DNA from: PNON01 sp964387025
Lineage (GTDB): Bacteria > Chloroflexota > Anaerolineae > Anaerolineales > Anaerolineaceae
Direction: 5' to 3'
NCBI GenBank assembly: GCA_964387025.1
Contig: CAYLUZ010000003.1
Coordinates: 248,001-312,000 of the forward strand
DNA length: 64,000 bases
This document shows positions 36,708-44,449 of this stretch, in pieces; within the stretch, counting starts at the first letter, position 1; each line of letters begins with the position of its first letter. The position numbers were made by a program, and so were the translations under genes. The notes beneath the pieces were generated by a model. That model ran no database searches. It was not told where the DNA came from and was given only the letters and a program-made list of their open reading frames with translations.

Positions 36708-37229
36708 ATGCCAGAAAATACCCGAACCCGCATGCTGCTCCCCAACCTGGAAAATGTTCTTGTCCAGGAATTTAGATTGGTCCAATCCCTGATTGACATT
36801 ACTCGTGATGAGCGAAATTTCTTACCCACATCCAATGCAGAAGATTTGATGAGCCTGGTTGAGAAAAAAGAAAATGTCCTGGATCAAATGAGTTTATTGG
36901 AAGAGCGGCGGCGTACATTGCTGATTGATCTCGCGCGGGATCTTGGTCTCTCGCTGGAGTCTACATCTCTAGGAGATATACTTCCCTGGTTGGATCCGAC
37001 CACTGCCGGCAGGTTAAACCGCCTCAGTGAAGGTATTGCCATGTTAGTCGGACAAGCCCGTGACCTAAATTATGGCAATCGGGCAATGGCTACTTCTGCT
37101 TTGGATTGGCTTGAATCGACCAAGGCATTTTTGTATGGATATTATCAGAACCAGTTGGCATATACTGCGCCAGGTTCCTCCATTTCACTTGAGCAGCCAG
37201 CATCCTGGGATGTGGACCAAAGGGTTTAA
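36708..37229 (+). CDS. flgN: FlgN-like flagellar chaperone
   Basis: A 173-residue helical protein that begins with LLPNLENVLVQEFRLVQSLIDITRDERNFL (partial), followed by EDLMSLVEKKENVLDQMSLLEERRR, the FlgN pattern of long amphipathic helices. FlgN protects and delivers the hook-filament junction proteins FlgK and FlgL, which are encoded immediately downstream. The identification rests on this pattern and on the flgM-flgN-flgK order. Confidence 0.85.
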   Translation: MPENTRTRMLLPNLENVLVQEFRLVQSLIDITRDERNFLPTSNAEDLMSLVEKKENVLDQMSLLEERRRTLLIDLARDLGLSLESTSLGDILPWLDPTTAGRLNRLSEGIAMLVGQARDLNYGNRAMATSALDWLESTKAFLYGYYQNQLAYTAPGSSISLEQPASWDVDQRV

Positions 37230-37238
37230 AGGGATATC

Positions 37239-38978
37239 ATGCCTAATTTATTTGCAGGTATCAATTTATCTTTACAAGCTCTGCTCAGCCAGCAAACTGC
37301 TGTAGAAATTATTGAGCATAATGTAGCCAATGTGAACACTCCCGGTTATCGCCGGCAGGAAGCAGTATTAAAAGCTGGACTAGCTGTTGCCAGTCCGGGT
37401 GCCACATACAATTTGGGTGTAGGTCAAATGGGCACTGGGGTATCTGTAGACCGTATTAAGCGCTTCACACTCGACTTTTTTGATACGCGTTACAGGCAAG
37501 AAATCGAAGGTTCCAAGCAATGGGAGGTCCAGAGTAATATTTTGCAGACCCTTGAAGCTGGCTTTGCCGAGACTTCCACTGATGGAGTACTACCCAAACT
37601 GGATGCTTTTTGGAGTGGCTGGCAGAAACTGAGTGTGGATCCTTCGAACACCAGCCTACGGTCCGAAGTGTTGGATAATGCCAAAGCCCTTGCATCGGCA
37701 CTGAACTCACGTGCGCAGATGGTATTAAACCTGCAAATGGAACAGGATCTTGTGATCGATCAGCGAGTGGAGGAGATAAATGGTGCTGCCGACCAAATTG
37801 CCAGGTTAAATAGTGAAATTACCCGGGTCATTTCGATTGGTGAACAGCCCAACGACTTATTGGATCAACGGGATATGTTATTGGACCGACTGGCTGAGAT
37901 CGCAGGGGCTACATCATCCAAGCAACTCAACGGTGAGGCGGTTGTAGCAATTAATGGACATGTTCTTGTCCAGGGGCAAACCAGCTTTGGCCTTACTACT
38001 GAAATGGATCCAGCTAACCATAATTTTGCTCAAATAAAATGGGAGGATGGTCAGGTGCTGATCACTCGCACAGGCGAACTGGCCGGTATCCTTGACGCAC
38101 GTGACAATGTAATGGACGATCAGATGACCGGCTTTAATAATCTATCCCAGGCATTGATCTCCAGAGTGAATGAATTACATCGTTCCGGATTTTCTCCCGG
38201 TAAAGTTGTCACAACTTCGCTTATTCCTGCAACCGTAACTAAATTAGGGGGTGGTTCAGTAGCTACCGGTCAAACAGAAATTGCTGCTGGTTCGTATTCA
38301 GTTGAGAGTCGACTAAGCGCAGGAGTCTGGCAGTTCCGGGTATTGGATTCAACCTCAACTGCTGTAAATATTCGATTGTCTGATGGATCCGGTTATAGTG
38401 ATCAGTGGCAGGATATTCCCTCCTCTTCTGGAACTGCAGTGCAATATGATACCGGACGCGGATTAACGATCACATTTGGAAGTGATCTGGCACTTTATAG
38501 CCAGGCTACTGTAGGTGCAGGAGCAGCCAGTTTATCATTTACACCGCAACAGGATTTCTTTACCGGTACCAGTGCAATGACCATGCATGTTAATTCAAGT
38601 TTGGATGACACTTCATTGATCGCTACCGGATTAAATCCAAATGCAGCCGGAGATGGCGAATTGGCGCGATTAATTGCCAATATCCGCGGGGAACCATTAC
38701 TGAACAGCGGGACAGCCACTGCCAATCAATATTTCACCGGAAAAGTTTCTGATCTTGGGTTGGATGTTGCCCGTTCGAAAGCCAATGCAGAAAATAGAAA
38801 ATTGGTATCGGATGCTATGAATAACCAGCGTTTATCGGTGACAGGGGTTTCATTGAACGAAGAAGCTGCAAATTTAGTGAAAGCTCAAAAAGCCTATGAA
38901 GCAGCTGCCCGACTGATGAATGCGATCGATGAGATGTTAGACAGAATAATTAATGGTTTAGGCCTTGTAGGTAGATAA
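37239..38978 (+). CDS. flgK: hook-filament junction protein FlgK
   Basis: A 579-residue hook-associated protein 1. The N-terminus LFAGINLSLQALLSQQTAVEIIEHNVANVNTPGYRRQ (partial) and the C-terminus VSLNEEAANLVKAQKAYEAAARLMNAIDEML (partial) are typical. An inserted surface module (about residues 345-432) has AAGSYSVESRL, then FRVLDSTSTAVNI and DTGRGLTITFG. Related modules occur in FliD and both flagellins in this window. It joins the hook to the filament. Confidence 0.94.
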   Translation: MPNLFAGINLSLQALLSQQTAVEIIEHNVANVNTPGYRRQEAVLKAGLAVASPGATYNLGVGQMGTGVSVDRIKRFTLDFFDTRYRQEIEGSKQWEVQSNILQTLEAGFAETSTDGVLPKLDAFWSGWQKLSVDPSNTSLRSEVLDNAKALASALNSRAQMVLNLQMEQDLVIDQRVEEINGAADQIARLNSEITRVISIGEQPNDLLDQRDMLLDRLAEIAGATSSKQLNGEAVVAINGHVLVQGQTSFGLTTEMDPANHNFAQIKWEDGQVLITRTGELAGILDARDNVMDDQMTGFNNLSQALISRVNELHRSGFSPGKVVTTSLIPATVTKLGGGSVATGQTEIAAGSYSVESRLSAGVWQFRVLDSTSTAVNIRLSDGSGYSDQWQDIPSSSGTAVQYDTGRGLTITFGSDLALYSQATVGAGAASLSFTPQQDFFTGTSAMTMHVNSSLDDTSLIATGLNPNAAGDGELARLIANIRGEPLLNSGTATANQYFTGKVSDLGLDVARSKANAENRKLVSDAMNNQRLSVTGVSLNEEAANLVKAQKAYEAAARLMNAIDEMLDRIINGLGLVGR

Positions 38979-38988
38979 GTAGAGGTAT

Positions 38989-39882
38989 ATGATGCGGATA
39001 TCTGATCAGATGGCCACAAATAATGCTATTCAGTATATGAACGCAAATAAGGAACGGTTGACAGCGCTGCAAAATCTTGTGGCATCTGGCAAACAATTTC
39101 AATCTGCATCAGATAATCCTGCCCGGGCGGCAGCTTCGCTGACCTTAAAATCCAGCCTGCAGACAGGTCAGAACTACTTGAACAATGCAGGTGAGATCAA
39201 CGCCTGGATGGAAACCACAGATCTGGCAATATCACAACTTTCCGATCTTATCACCAAAGCAACTACTGCAGTCACCAAGGGATTGTCCGATACGATCGGG
39301 GCCGATGAACGCAGAACCGCCTTAGCTCCAGAGGTGGATATGCTGCTGGAGAATGCCATCTCGGTAGCGAATACATCACACATGGGAAAGTATATATTTT
39401 CCGGTTATCAGATCAATACGAAGCCTTACGAGGTATCATCCGTGGATCCGAATATCGTCGAATATCATGGTGATGCTGGCATTATGCAGCATGACCTGGG
39501 TCCCGGACAAACAATATCAACAAATGTAAATGCCGACACTGCATTATCAGCACTATTCAATGCTGTGATCAAGGCAAGGAATGCTTTGTTGGCGAATGAT
39601 CGCTCTGAGCTTGATGCTAGCCTGGCTAACTTGAAATCTGCTGAGGATTTTGTTAGCGAGATCAGGTCGACAAATGGAGCGCGGCTGAGGCAGGTCGATG
39701 GTGCCATTGATCATTTGGGGAAGACAAACCTCACTTTGAAAAGCTTGCTTTCTGAGAGAGAAGATGTTAATATGGCAGAGGCAATTGCTATGATGCAGGG
39801 TCAGGAGACAACTTACCAGGCAGTTCTCGAAGTTGGACAACGAGCGATATCAGCCCTTAATTTATTCGATGTCCTCCAATAA
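38989..39882 (+). CDS. flgL: hook-filament junction protein FlgL
   Basis: A 297-residue flagellin-like junction protein. The N-terminus RISDQMATNNAIQYMNANKERL and SASDNPARAAASLTLK resemble flagellin, and the C-terminus VNMAEAIAMMQGQETTYQAVLEVGQRAI (partial) is conserved. Two successive ATG codons exist; the second (38992) is better spaced from AGAGG. In many bacteria fliW follows; here csrA follows directly after 15 bases. Confidence 0.93.
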   Translation: MMRISDQMATNNAIQYMNANKERLTALQNLVASGKQFQSASDNPARAAASLTLKSSLQTGQNYLNNAGEINAWMETTDLAISQLSDLITKATTAVTKGLSDTIGADERRTALAPEVDMLLENAISVANTSHMGKYIFSGYQINTKPYEVSSVDPNIVEYHGDAGIMQHDLGPGQTISTNVNADTALSALFNAVIKARNALLANDRSELDASLANLKSAEDFVSEIRSTNGARLRQVDGAIDHLGKTNLTLKSLLSEREDVNMAEAIAMMQGQETTYQAVLEVGQRAISALNLFDVLQ

Positions 39883-39897
39883 AGGGTAGAAATATAC

Positions 39898-40209
39898 ATG
39901 TTAGTTCTTACCAGGCGCATTGATGAAAGCTTAAATATTGGGGATTCAATTACCATTACCGTTTTATCCATCGATGGCGATAAGGTAAAGATTGGGATCA
40001 ATGCACCGCGGGAAATTACAATATTACGCCAGGAGATATATCAAGCTGTTCAGGAACAAACAAAGCTGGAACAGTGGCTTGCAGAGAAGCCGGAGCCGGA
40101 AACTTTTAAAGGCTTAAGGGAATTATTAGTATCGAATTCCAGTGACGGTTTCGAAGATATCACGCTTTCTAACGATCAAGCTGACGTAGAAAAGCCTGCT
40201 CAGCAATGA
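39898..40209 (+). CDS. csrA: carbon storage regulator CsrA with C-terminal extension
   Basis: A 103-residue RNA-binding protein. Residues 1-60 are canonical CsrA: MLVLTRRIDESLNIGDSITI, then VLSIDGDKVKIGINAPREI with the RNA-binding GINAPREI, then the helix LRQEIYQAVQEQ. Most CsrA proteins are 60-75 residues, so the polar tail from about 62 to 103 is an extension. It is the last gene of the plus-strand half. The final 41 bases overlap the convergent PilZ gene, and part of the tail is encoded in that overlap. Candidate target hairpins precede both flagellins and flaG. No fliW, its usual antagonist, is present. Confidence 0.93.
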   Translation: MLVLTRRIDESLNIGDSITITVLSIDGDKVKIGINAPREITILRQEIYQAVQEQTKLEQWLAEKPEPETFKGLRELLVSNSSDGFEDITLSNDQADVEKPAQQ

Positions 40210-40504
40210 TCTTTCGGTAAGGTATTCCCCGAATTGTCATCATCATAGCTGCTTCGACGTCATGGACCCTGATGATCCTCCCAACAATATTAAATGGATC
40301 ACCGTCATGTAAAACTACTGTTGCCTGGAAAATGTCCCCGGGCAATTTTATTGCTTCCGGGTTGTAAAAGCGGACGCCAATTTCACATATATCGACAATG
40401 GAAAATTGAATGCCCCGGATGGTGATTGCAGGACGGTGTTCCAAGGGGTATTGCACTCTGAAATTAGCTCTGCGTTCACTTCCTTGTTTGGGATTATTTT
40501 CCAT
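40169..40504 (-). CDS. PilZ-domain protein
   Basis: A 111-residue single PilZ domain. The c-di-GMP-binding arginines appear as R12-A-N-F-R16 in SERRANFRVQYP. The second motif, usually D/N-x-S-x-x-G, is D38-I-C40-E-I-G43, with Cys in place of Ser. It may link c-di-GMP to motor function, as YcgR-type proteins do, but lacks a YcgR N-terminal domain. It overlaps the FlhB-like gene by 11 bases and csrA (convergent) by 41 bases. Confidence 0.85.
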   Translation of the reverse strand: MENNPKQGSERRANFRVQYPLEHRPAITIRGIQFSIVDICEIGVRFYNPEAIKLPGDIFQATVVLHDGDPFNIVGRIIRVHDVEAAMMMTIRGIPYRKIIAEQAFLRQLDR

Positions 40505-40811
40505 TGGTTATGATCTCCCTTTGTATTGTATGCTGGGTCTGAACCCGATAGATATATGCAAAAATCTCTGCGACGACAATATAAAGTTCTGGTGGTATTG
40601 CCTGATTGACATTTACCCGACTTAACGTTTCTGCCAGAATTGGGTCGGGATGGATAGGAATATTATTTTCTCTGGCAGCGGTGAGTATTGCTTCCGCTAT
40701 TTTACCACGCCCGGATGCAATAACAACAGGAGCGTTATCACGATCCGGATCATATCCAAGGGCGGTAGCAGAAATTCGATTGTTTTTTCCAGCCTTGGTT
40801 CCTATGCTCAT
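40494..40811 (-). CDS. FlhB C-terminal-domain-like protein (YlqH/FlhX type)
   Basis: A 105-residue protein that matches the cytoplasmic domain of FlhB without the membrane part: ISATALGYDPDRDNAPVVIASG, then IAEAILTAARENNIPIHPDPILAETL and PPELYIVVAEIFAYIYRV (each shortened from a conserved run). The NPTH self-cleavage motif is absent. Similar stand-alone proteins (YlqH in Bacillus, FlhX in epsilonproteobacteria) accompany FlhB; some can stand in for the cleaved fragment. It follows a FliK-like gene by 2 bases, as ylqG-ylqH do in Bacillus. Confidence 0.88.
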   Translation of the reverse strand: MSIGTKAGKNNRISATALGYDPDRDNAPVVIASGRGKIAEAILTAARENNIPIHPDPILAETLSRVNVNQAIPPELYIVVAEIFAYIYRVQTQHTIQREIITNGK

Positions 40812-40813
40812 AA

Positions 40814-42196
40814 TTATGCTTCCAGATTGATTCCAACGAGGTCTGATTTGTAATTTAATGAACTTTCATGACCTGTGTTGAGCAATTTCTTCTCGGTTTC
40901 CACCTGACTTACTTTGGTTTCATAACCGAGATGCATGAGTTCTTCCCGCAGGCTCGGCAATTCACTTCTGGCTATATTTGTAAGCTGTGAATTGGAGGTT
41001 GATATGGATAATCCTGCATCATGGTCAACAACTGAGAAATCCACTTCGATGACATCCCCTTTATCAATATCCATGCGGATCACCAGGCGGGTATAGCGGG
41101 GGTCAATGCTAATTGCATCTTCATCCGGATTACGGGCAATGCGGATACTTGCCGACGGTTGATCTTCAGGGTTTTTAATAAGCTGCGGTGGAGTCATCGG
41201 AAAAGTTACCGGGAATTCCATCCTGATCCACTGATTTGAAGCAGACTCAGAGGTGGCAGAGGAGTGATAGAGATGCATCAACCTGATGGAATCATTAAAT
41301 TGATCAATACCTCCTGAAAGTGAGGTCATTCCGTGAGAGGCTAGCTCATTCCGTAATCTGGAGAGAACCATCAACCCGCGTTCCAGATTATTTGCCGAGA
41401 TATTTTTAAAGGGACTACTAATTGTCTCAAACAGCTCATTTTCCACTGACTTTCCAAGCAGGATGATGGCATTTTGAAGTTTTGTAGTTAAGACTTCCGC
41501 TGGTAAACTTGCATCCATGACTGCCTGACTTAAGATCTGGAGGGAGGTTTTAGCAAGATCGATTAGCGTTGGTGGCAACCGTCTATCGGAAAGGGCTTGT
41601 GTTAGCTGTTGAATGATCTTCAGAACCTGTCCGCTAACATCCTTTTGGGCATTGAGCATTAAATTAATCGATTCAGGAGTGATGATTATTCCATGCGACT
41701 TTAATGTAGCTGCCGCAGTGGCGTGATCTTTACCCCAATTGGGGATGTTTCTCAAAGAACTTTTCAAATCATCAACCAGATTGGCTGTGATCGTTAATCC
41801 ATTGCGGATGGCCGCCTGTGCGATCAATTGATTTGACAAATTATCTTCTATCCCGGCCTGGACGAGTAATTTTGATAGAAGCCTGGTGTTATTTGTAGAT
41901 AGTGTTAACTGGTTAACTGAAGGTTTCGTTTCCGCCAATTGTAATGTGAGGACATCATTACTCATGTCCTTCACAATAAACTGGGCAAAACGTTTTTCTA
42001 TGAGGCTTGCAGTCTGTTCTGGGGTGATCATCCGTGCCACCAGTTGAACTCCCTGGATTGATAGGATCACCTGCTCATTTTCAACTTTGATAACTTCTCC
42101 GGCAATATGCTGGTTTACCTTTAAAAACAAAGTGGATTCACTCTGATTTTGGAGTGAACTTTGGGTTACTGCCGGTAAATTCGTAAGGTTAAGCAT
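40814..42196 (-). CDS. FliK/YlqG-like flagellar protein
   Basis: A 460-residue protein. Residues 1-90 form a strand-rich segment (VNQHIAGEVIKVENEQVILSI), the middle is helical, and the last 150 residues resemble a FliK C-terminal domain: RLVIRMDIDKGDVIEVDFSVVDHDAGLSI and LREELMHLGYETKVSQVE. Together with the FlhB-like partner downstream it resembles the YlqG/YlqH pair. A second, more typical FliK is encoded at 44450-46045. No Shine-Dalgarno sequence is visible before ATG 42196; a long hairpin lies just upstream. Confidence 0.78.
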   Translation of the reverse strand: MLNLTNLPAVTQSSLQNQSESTLFLKVNQHIAGEVIKVENEQVILSIQGVQLVARMITPEQTASLIEKRFAQFIVKDMSNDVLTLQLAETKPSVNQLTLSTNNTRLLSKLLVQAGIEDNLSNQLIAQAAIRNGLTITANLVDDLKSSLRNIPNWGKDHATAAATLKSHGIIITPESINLMLNAQKDVSGQVLKIIQQLTQALSDRRLPPTLIDLAKTSLQILSQAVMDASLPAEVLTTKLQNAIILLGKSVENELFETISSPFKNISANNLERGLMVLSRLRNELASHGMTSLSGGIDQFNDSIRLMHLYHSSATSESASNQWIRMEFPVTFPMTPPQLIKNPEDQPSASIRIARNPDEDAISIDPRYTRLVIRMDIDKGDVIEVDFSVVDHDAGLSISTSNSQLTNIARSELPSLREELMHLGYETKVSQVETEKKLLNTGHESSLNYKSDLVGINLEA

Positions 42197-42209
42197 GGAG
42201 TTGTTGGAA

Positions 42210-42245
42210 ATCAGGCGGCTGGTAATCCTTTACCAGCCGCCTGAT
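42210..42245 (-). promoter_or_regulatory. perfect 16-bp hairpin after flgE
   Basis: A 16-bp perfect stem with loop AGGA starts 10 bases after the flgE stop and ends 13 bases before the next start codon. If the last A-T pair is open, the loop is AAGGAU, the same hexaloop as in the flagellin leaders. No T-run follows, so it looks like an mRNA-stabilising or regulatory structure rather than a terminator. Confidence 0.75.
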
Positions 42246-42254
42246 CATCTACTC

Positions 42255-43511
42255 TTAGCGTTTAAGGTTTACAAGTTCCTGAAGGATTTCATCAGAAGTG
42301 GTGATCACTCTGGTTGAGGCTTGGAAACCACGTTGTGCCAGGATCATACTTGTAAATTCCTGAGCCATATCCACGTTGCTGGCCTCGAGGTAACCACTGG
42401 AGATCCAACCACGGCCGCCACCACCTGCTGAACCAATCTGGGCATCACCTGAGTTTAATCCGGCTTTAAAAAGGTTCTGTCCTGCCCTCAGCAAACCTGT
42501 GGGGTTTGTGAAATGAGATAATGCAAGCTGTCCAACCAATTGTTTTAACCCATTGGAATAAACCAGGTAAATTTCACCGGTATTGGGGGCACCATAAATA
42601 TCTGTTACAGTTCCAGCAGATAGACCATCTTGACTGCGGGCAGAAGCTCCATTGGCTGCATCAAACATGGTCATCTTTTCAAGATTGAGGTTGGATGCAT
42701 TTACCATATCAATATCCGCTGCACCTGTGCTGCCTGGAATATGAATGAGGTCACCTGCGTTAATTGTTGAGCCTTGGTAATGACCCTGGTTATCAAAAGT
42801 TAATGTTCCAGAACCAGTAATACCTAATAGATCTGGATCCTGCAAAGCCCATGTCCATGCATTATTACCTGTTCTTGCAAACTGAACCGTAACTGTATGG
42901 AGACTTCCCAGGGAATCATAGACGCCAAAAGTTGAGTCTACTGTATTGCCTGCTGCAGGAGCGACCGGCGTGGTGGAACTCAGATTGCCGCCAAATTGAA
43001 CGTTTTGTGTTGCCTGTGCCAGGGTTGCTTCTAGGGCTACCTGCATATCACCAACAGGCTGGTTCGTATCGACTATCAATCCATTCGGTGGAACTGTCCA
43101 TCCCTGTATACGCATACCGGTAGAGTTGTTGACCAGGAAACCTGTGGCGTCAATTTCCAGGGATCCTTCCCTTGAAAAACGCTGCTCATCTCCCGCAGCA
43201 TATATGAAGAAACCATCGCCCTGGATTGCCAAGTCAGTACTGCGTCCGGTGCTTTGCAGCATACCCTGGGTAAAAACCGGGGAGACATAACCTAATTTCA
43301 CACCCAAACCAACCTGGGTAGGGTTGATACCACCTGTGGTTGCGGATGGTGCAGAGCCAGAGCTCATGATCTGCGCAAATTGATCTTGAAAGACTACCCG
43401 GCTGGACTTATAACCGGTTGTGTTTGTATTAGCCAGGTTATCTGCAATAACATCCAAATATGTCTGATGAAGATTTAAGGAACTGATTGCTGTAAACATT
43501 GAGCGTATCAT
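42255..43511 (-). CDS. flgE: flagellar hook protein FlgE
   Basis: A 418-residue hook subunit of typical length. The N-terminus has MFTAISSLNLHQTYLDVIADNLANTNTTGYK (partial), the centre has LAIQGDGFFIYAAGDEQRFSREGSL (partial), and the C-terminus has VDMAQEFTSMILAQRGFQASTRVITTSDE (partial). It polymerises on the rod to form the universal joint. Two in-frame ATGs (43511 and 43499) are possible; AGGAGAG lies before the first. Its leader contains a hairpin (43538-43566). Confidence 0.95.
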   Translation of the reverse strand: MIRSMFTAISSLNLHQTYLDVIADNLANTNTTGYKSSRVVFQDQFAQIMSSGSAPSATTGGINPTQVGLGVKLGYVSPVFTQGMLQSTGRSTDLAIQGDGFFIYAAGDEQRFSREGSLEIDATGFLVNNSTGMRIQGWTVPPNGLIVDTNQPVGDMQVALEATLAQATQNVQFGGNLSSTTPVAPAAGNTVDSTFGVYDSLGSLHTVTVQFARTGNNAWTWALQDPDLLGITGSGTLTFDNQGHYQGSTINAGDLIHIPGSTGAADIDMVNASNLNLEKMTMFDAANGASARSQDGLSAGTVTDIYGAPNTGEIYLVYSNGLKQLVGQLALSHFTNPTGLLRAGQNLFKAGLNSGDAQIGSAGGGGRGWISSGYLEASNVDMAQEFTSMILAQRGFQASTRVITTSDEILQELVNLKR

Positions 43512-43537
43512 TATAAACTCTCCTAGAGGTTGATCTC

Positions 43538-43566
43538 ACAGGCTTCCTCCAAGAGGGCCGGCCTGT
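43538..43566 (-). promoter_or_regulatory. hairpin in flgE leader
   Basis: ACAGGC pairs with GCCTGT, and inside it CCTC pairs with GAGG across a 3-base loop. It lies in the 75-base gap between the TIGR02530-type gene and flgE's neighbour flgE start on the minus strand, just upstream of the flgE ribosome site. Confidence 0.5.
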
Positions 43567-43586
43567 AAGGATAATTGTTTTAGGTA

Positions 43587-44006
43587 CTATATATTATTGT
43601 TATCGGCAGATTCTTCTGATGTAGAAGGATCTGCAAATACAACGCTATCAATTTTTGTGAATACACCTTCTCCGCGGTTGTCAGAATCCATGGCGGTAAT
43701 AACCAATCTATCTTTAATATTTACGATGAAAGCCAGGTTATCCATCATCACCAGCGATTCTTTCCCGCCGCGCTTGTCCGCTTTTTCAACGGCACTTGCC
43801 AGACGGGCAATTCCATCATCTGATAGAGTGATATCCCTTATCTCCATACGTTTTTGAGCGTGATTGGAAAATCGCAAATTCTGAACTTGCGCGAGGGTAT
43901 CCGCAAAATCTGATCCCGCAGCCTTTGTAGTTTTCGGTTGGTTACCGTTCTGGCTTTGGACCGGTTTTATGGGTTGAGCAGGATTAAACCTGATTGGGTC
44001 GACCAT
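43587..44006 (-). CDS. TIGR02530-type flagellar operon protein
   Basis: A 139-residue protein. The C-terminal 95 residues match the flagellar operon protein family found between flgD and flgE in Firmicutes: LRFSNHAQKRMEIRDITLSDD, then RLASAVEKADKRGGKESLVMMDNLAFIVNIKDRLVITAMD (partial) and NRGEGVFTKIDSVVF. Its function is not established. The position between flgD and flgE is the same as in those genomes. The first 40 residues are polar, Pro/Gln-rich. Confidence 0.85.
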   Translation of the reverse strand: MVDPIRFNPAQPIKPVQSQNGNQPKTTKAAGSDFADTLAQVQNLRFSNHAQKRMEIRDITLSDDGIARLASAVEKADKRGGKESLVMMDNLAFIVNIKDRLVITAMDSDNRGEGVFTKIDSVVFADPSTSEESADNNNI

Positions 44007-44007
44007 A

Positions 44008-44433
44008 TTAAGCTTCCTTTACCTCTGTAACAGATGATAGTAAAGCGGTTTTGTCACCGATGGTAAGGATACAATCCCCGTCGATGATTTCCATTGCGGT
44101 TACCTGACCTTCAACAGGCTCTTCGCCAGTTTTATAGGTCTTCACCTGTTTTCCGATCAGAGAAGCAGCATAACTGGTTTGGGATGCTGCAGCCAGGGTC
44201 TTCAATTGGGCAGAGATCGCCTGTAATTCATGTAATGAATTAAGTTGGGTCACCTGTCCCATCAGAGCCTTGTCATCCATCGGTTCCATCGGATTTTGGT
44301 TTTTTAATTGCGCTACCAGCATTACCATAAAATCACTTTCGTCCAAACTGTTGCTGCCGGTTGAAGAAGCTGTCGCAGTCTGTATGGCAGAAGCCGTTTG
44401 CGCCATCACTTGAGATATTGGGGTTATTGACAT
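44008..44433 (-). CDS. flgD: flagellar hook cap protein FlgD
   Basis: A 141-residue protein with the FlgD N-terminal signature DESDFMVMLVAQLKNQNPMEPMDDKALMGQVTQLNSLHEL (partial). The C-terminal part is short and strand-rich (KTYKTGEEPVEGQVTAMEI), so this is the reduced FlgD form also seen in Firmicutes. It caps the growing hook. One base separates its stop from the next gene. Confidence 0.93.
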   Translation of the reverse strand: MSITPISQVMAQTASAIQTATASSTGSNSLDESDFMVMLVAQLKNQNPMEPMDDKALMGQVTQLNSLHELQAISAQLKTLAAASQTSYAASLIGKQVKTYKTGEEPVEGQVTAMEIIDGDCILTIGDKTALLSSVTEVKEA

Positions 44434-44449
44434 TTGAATTCCTCGATTC

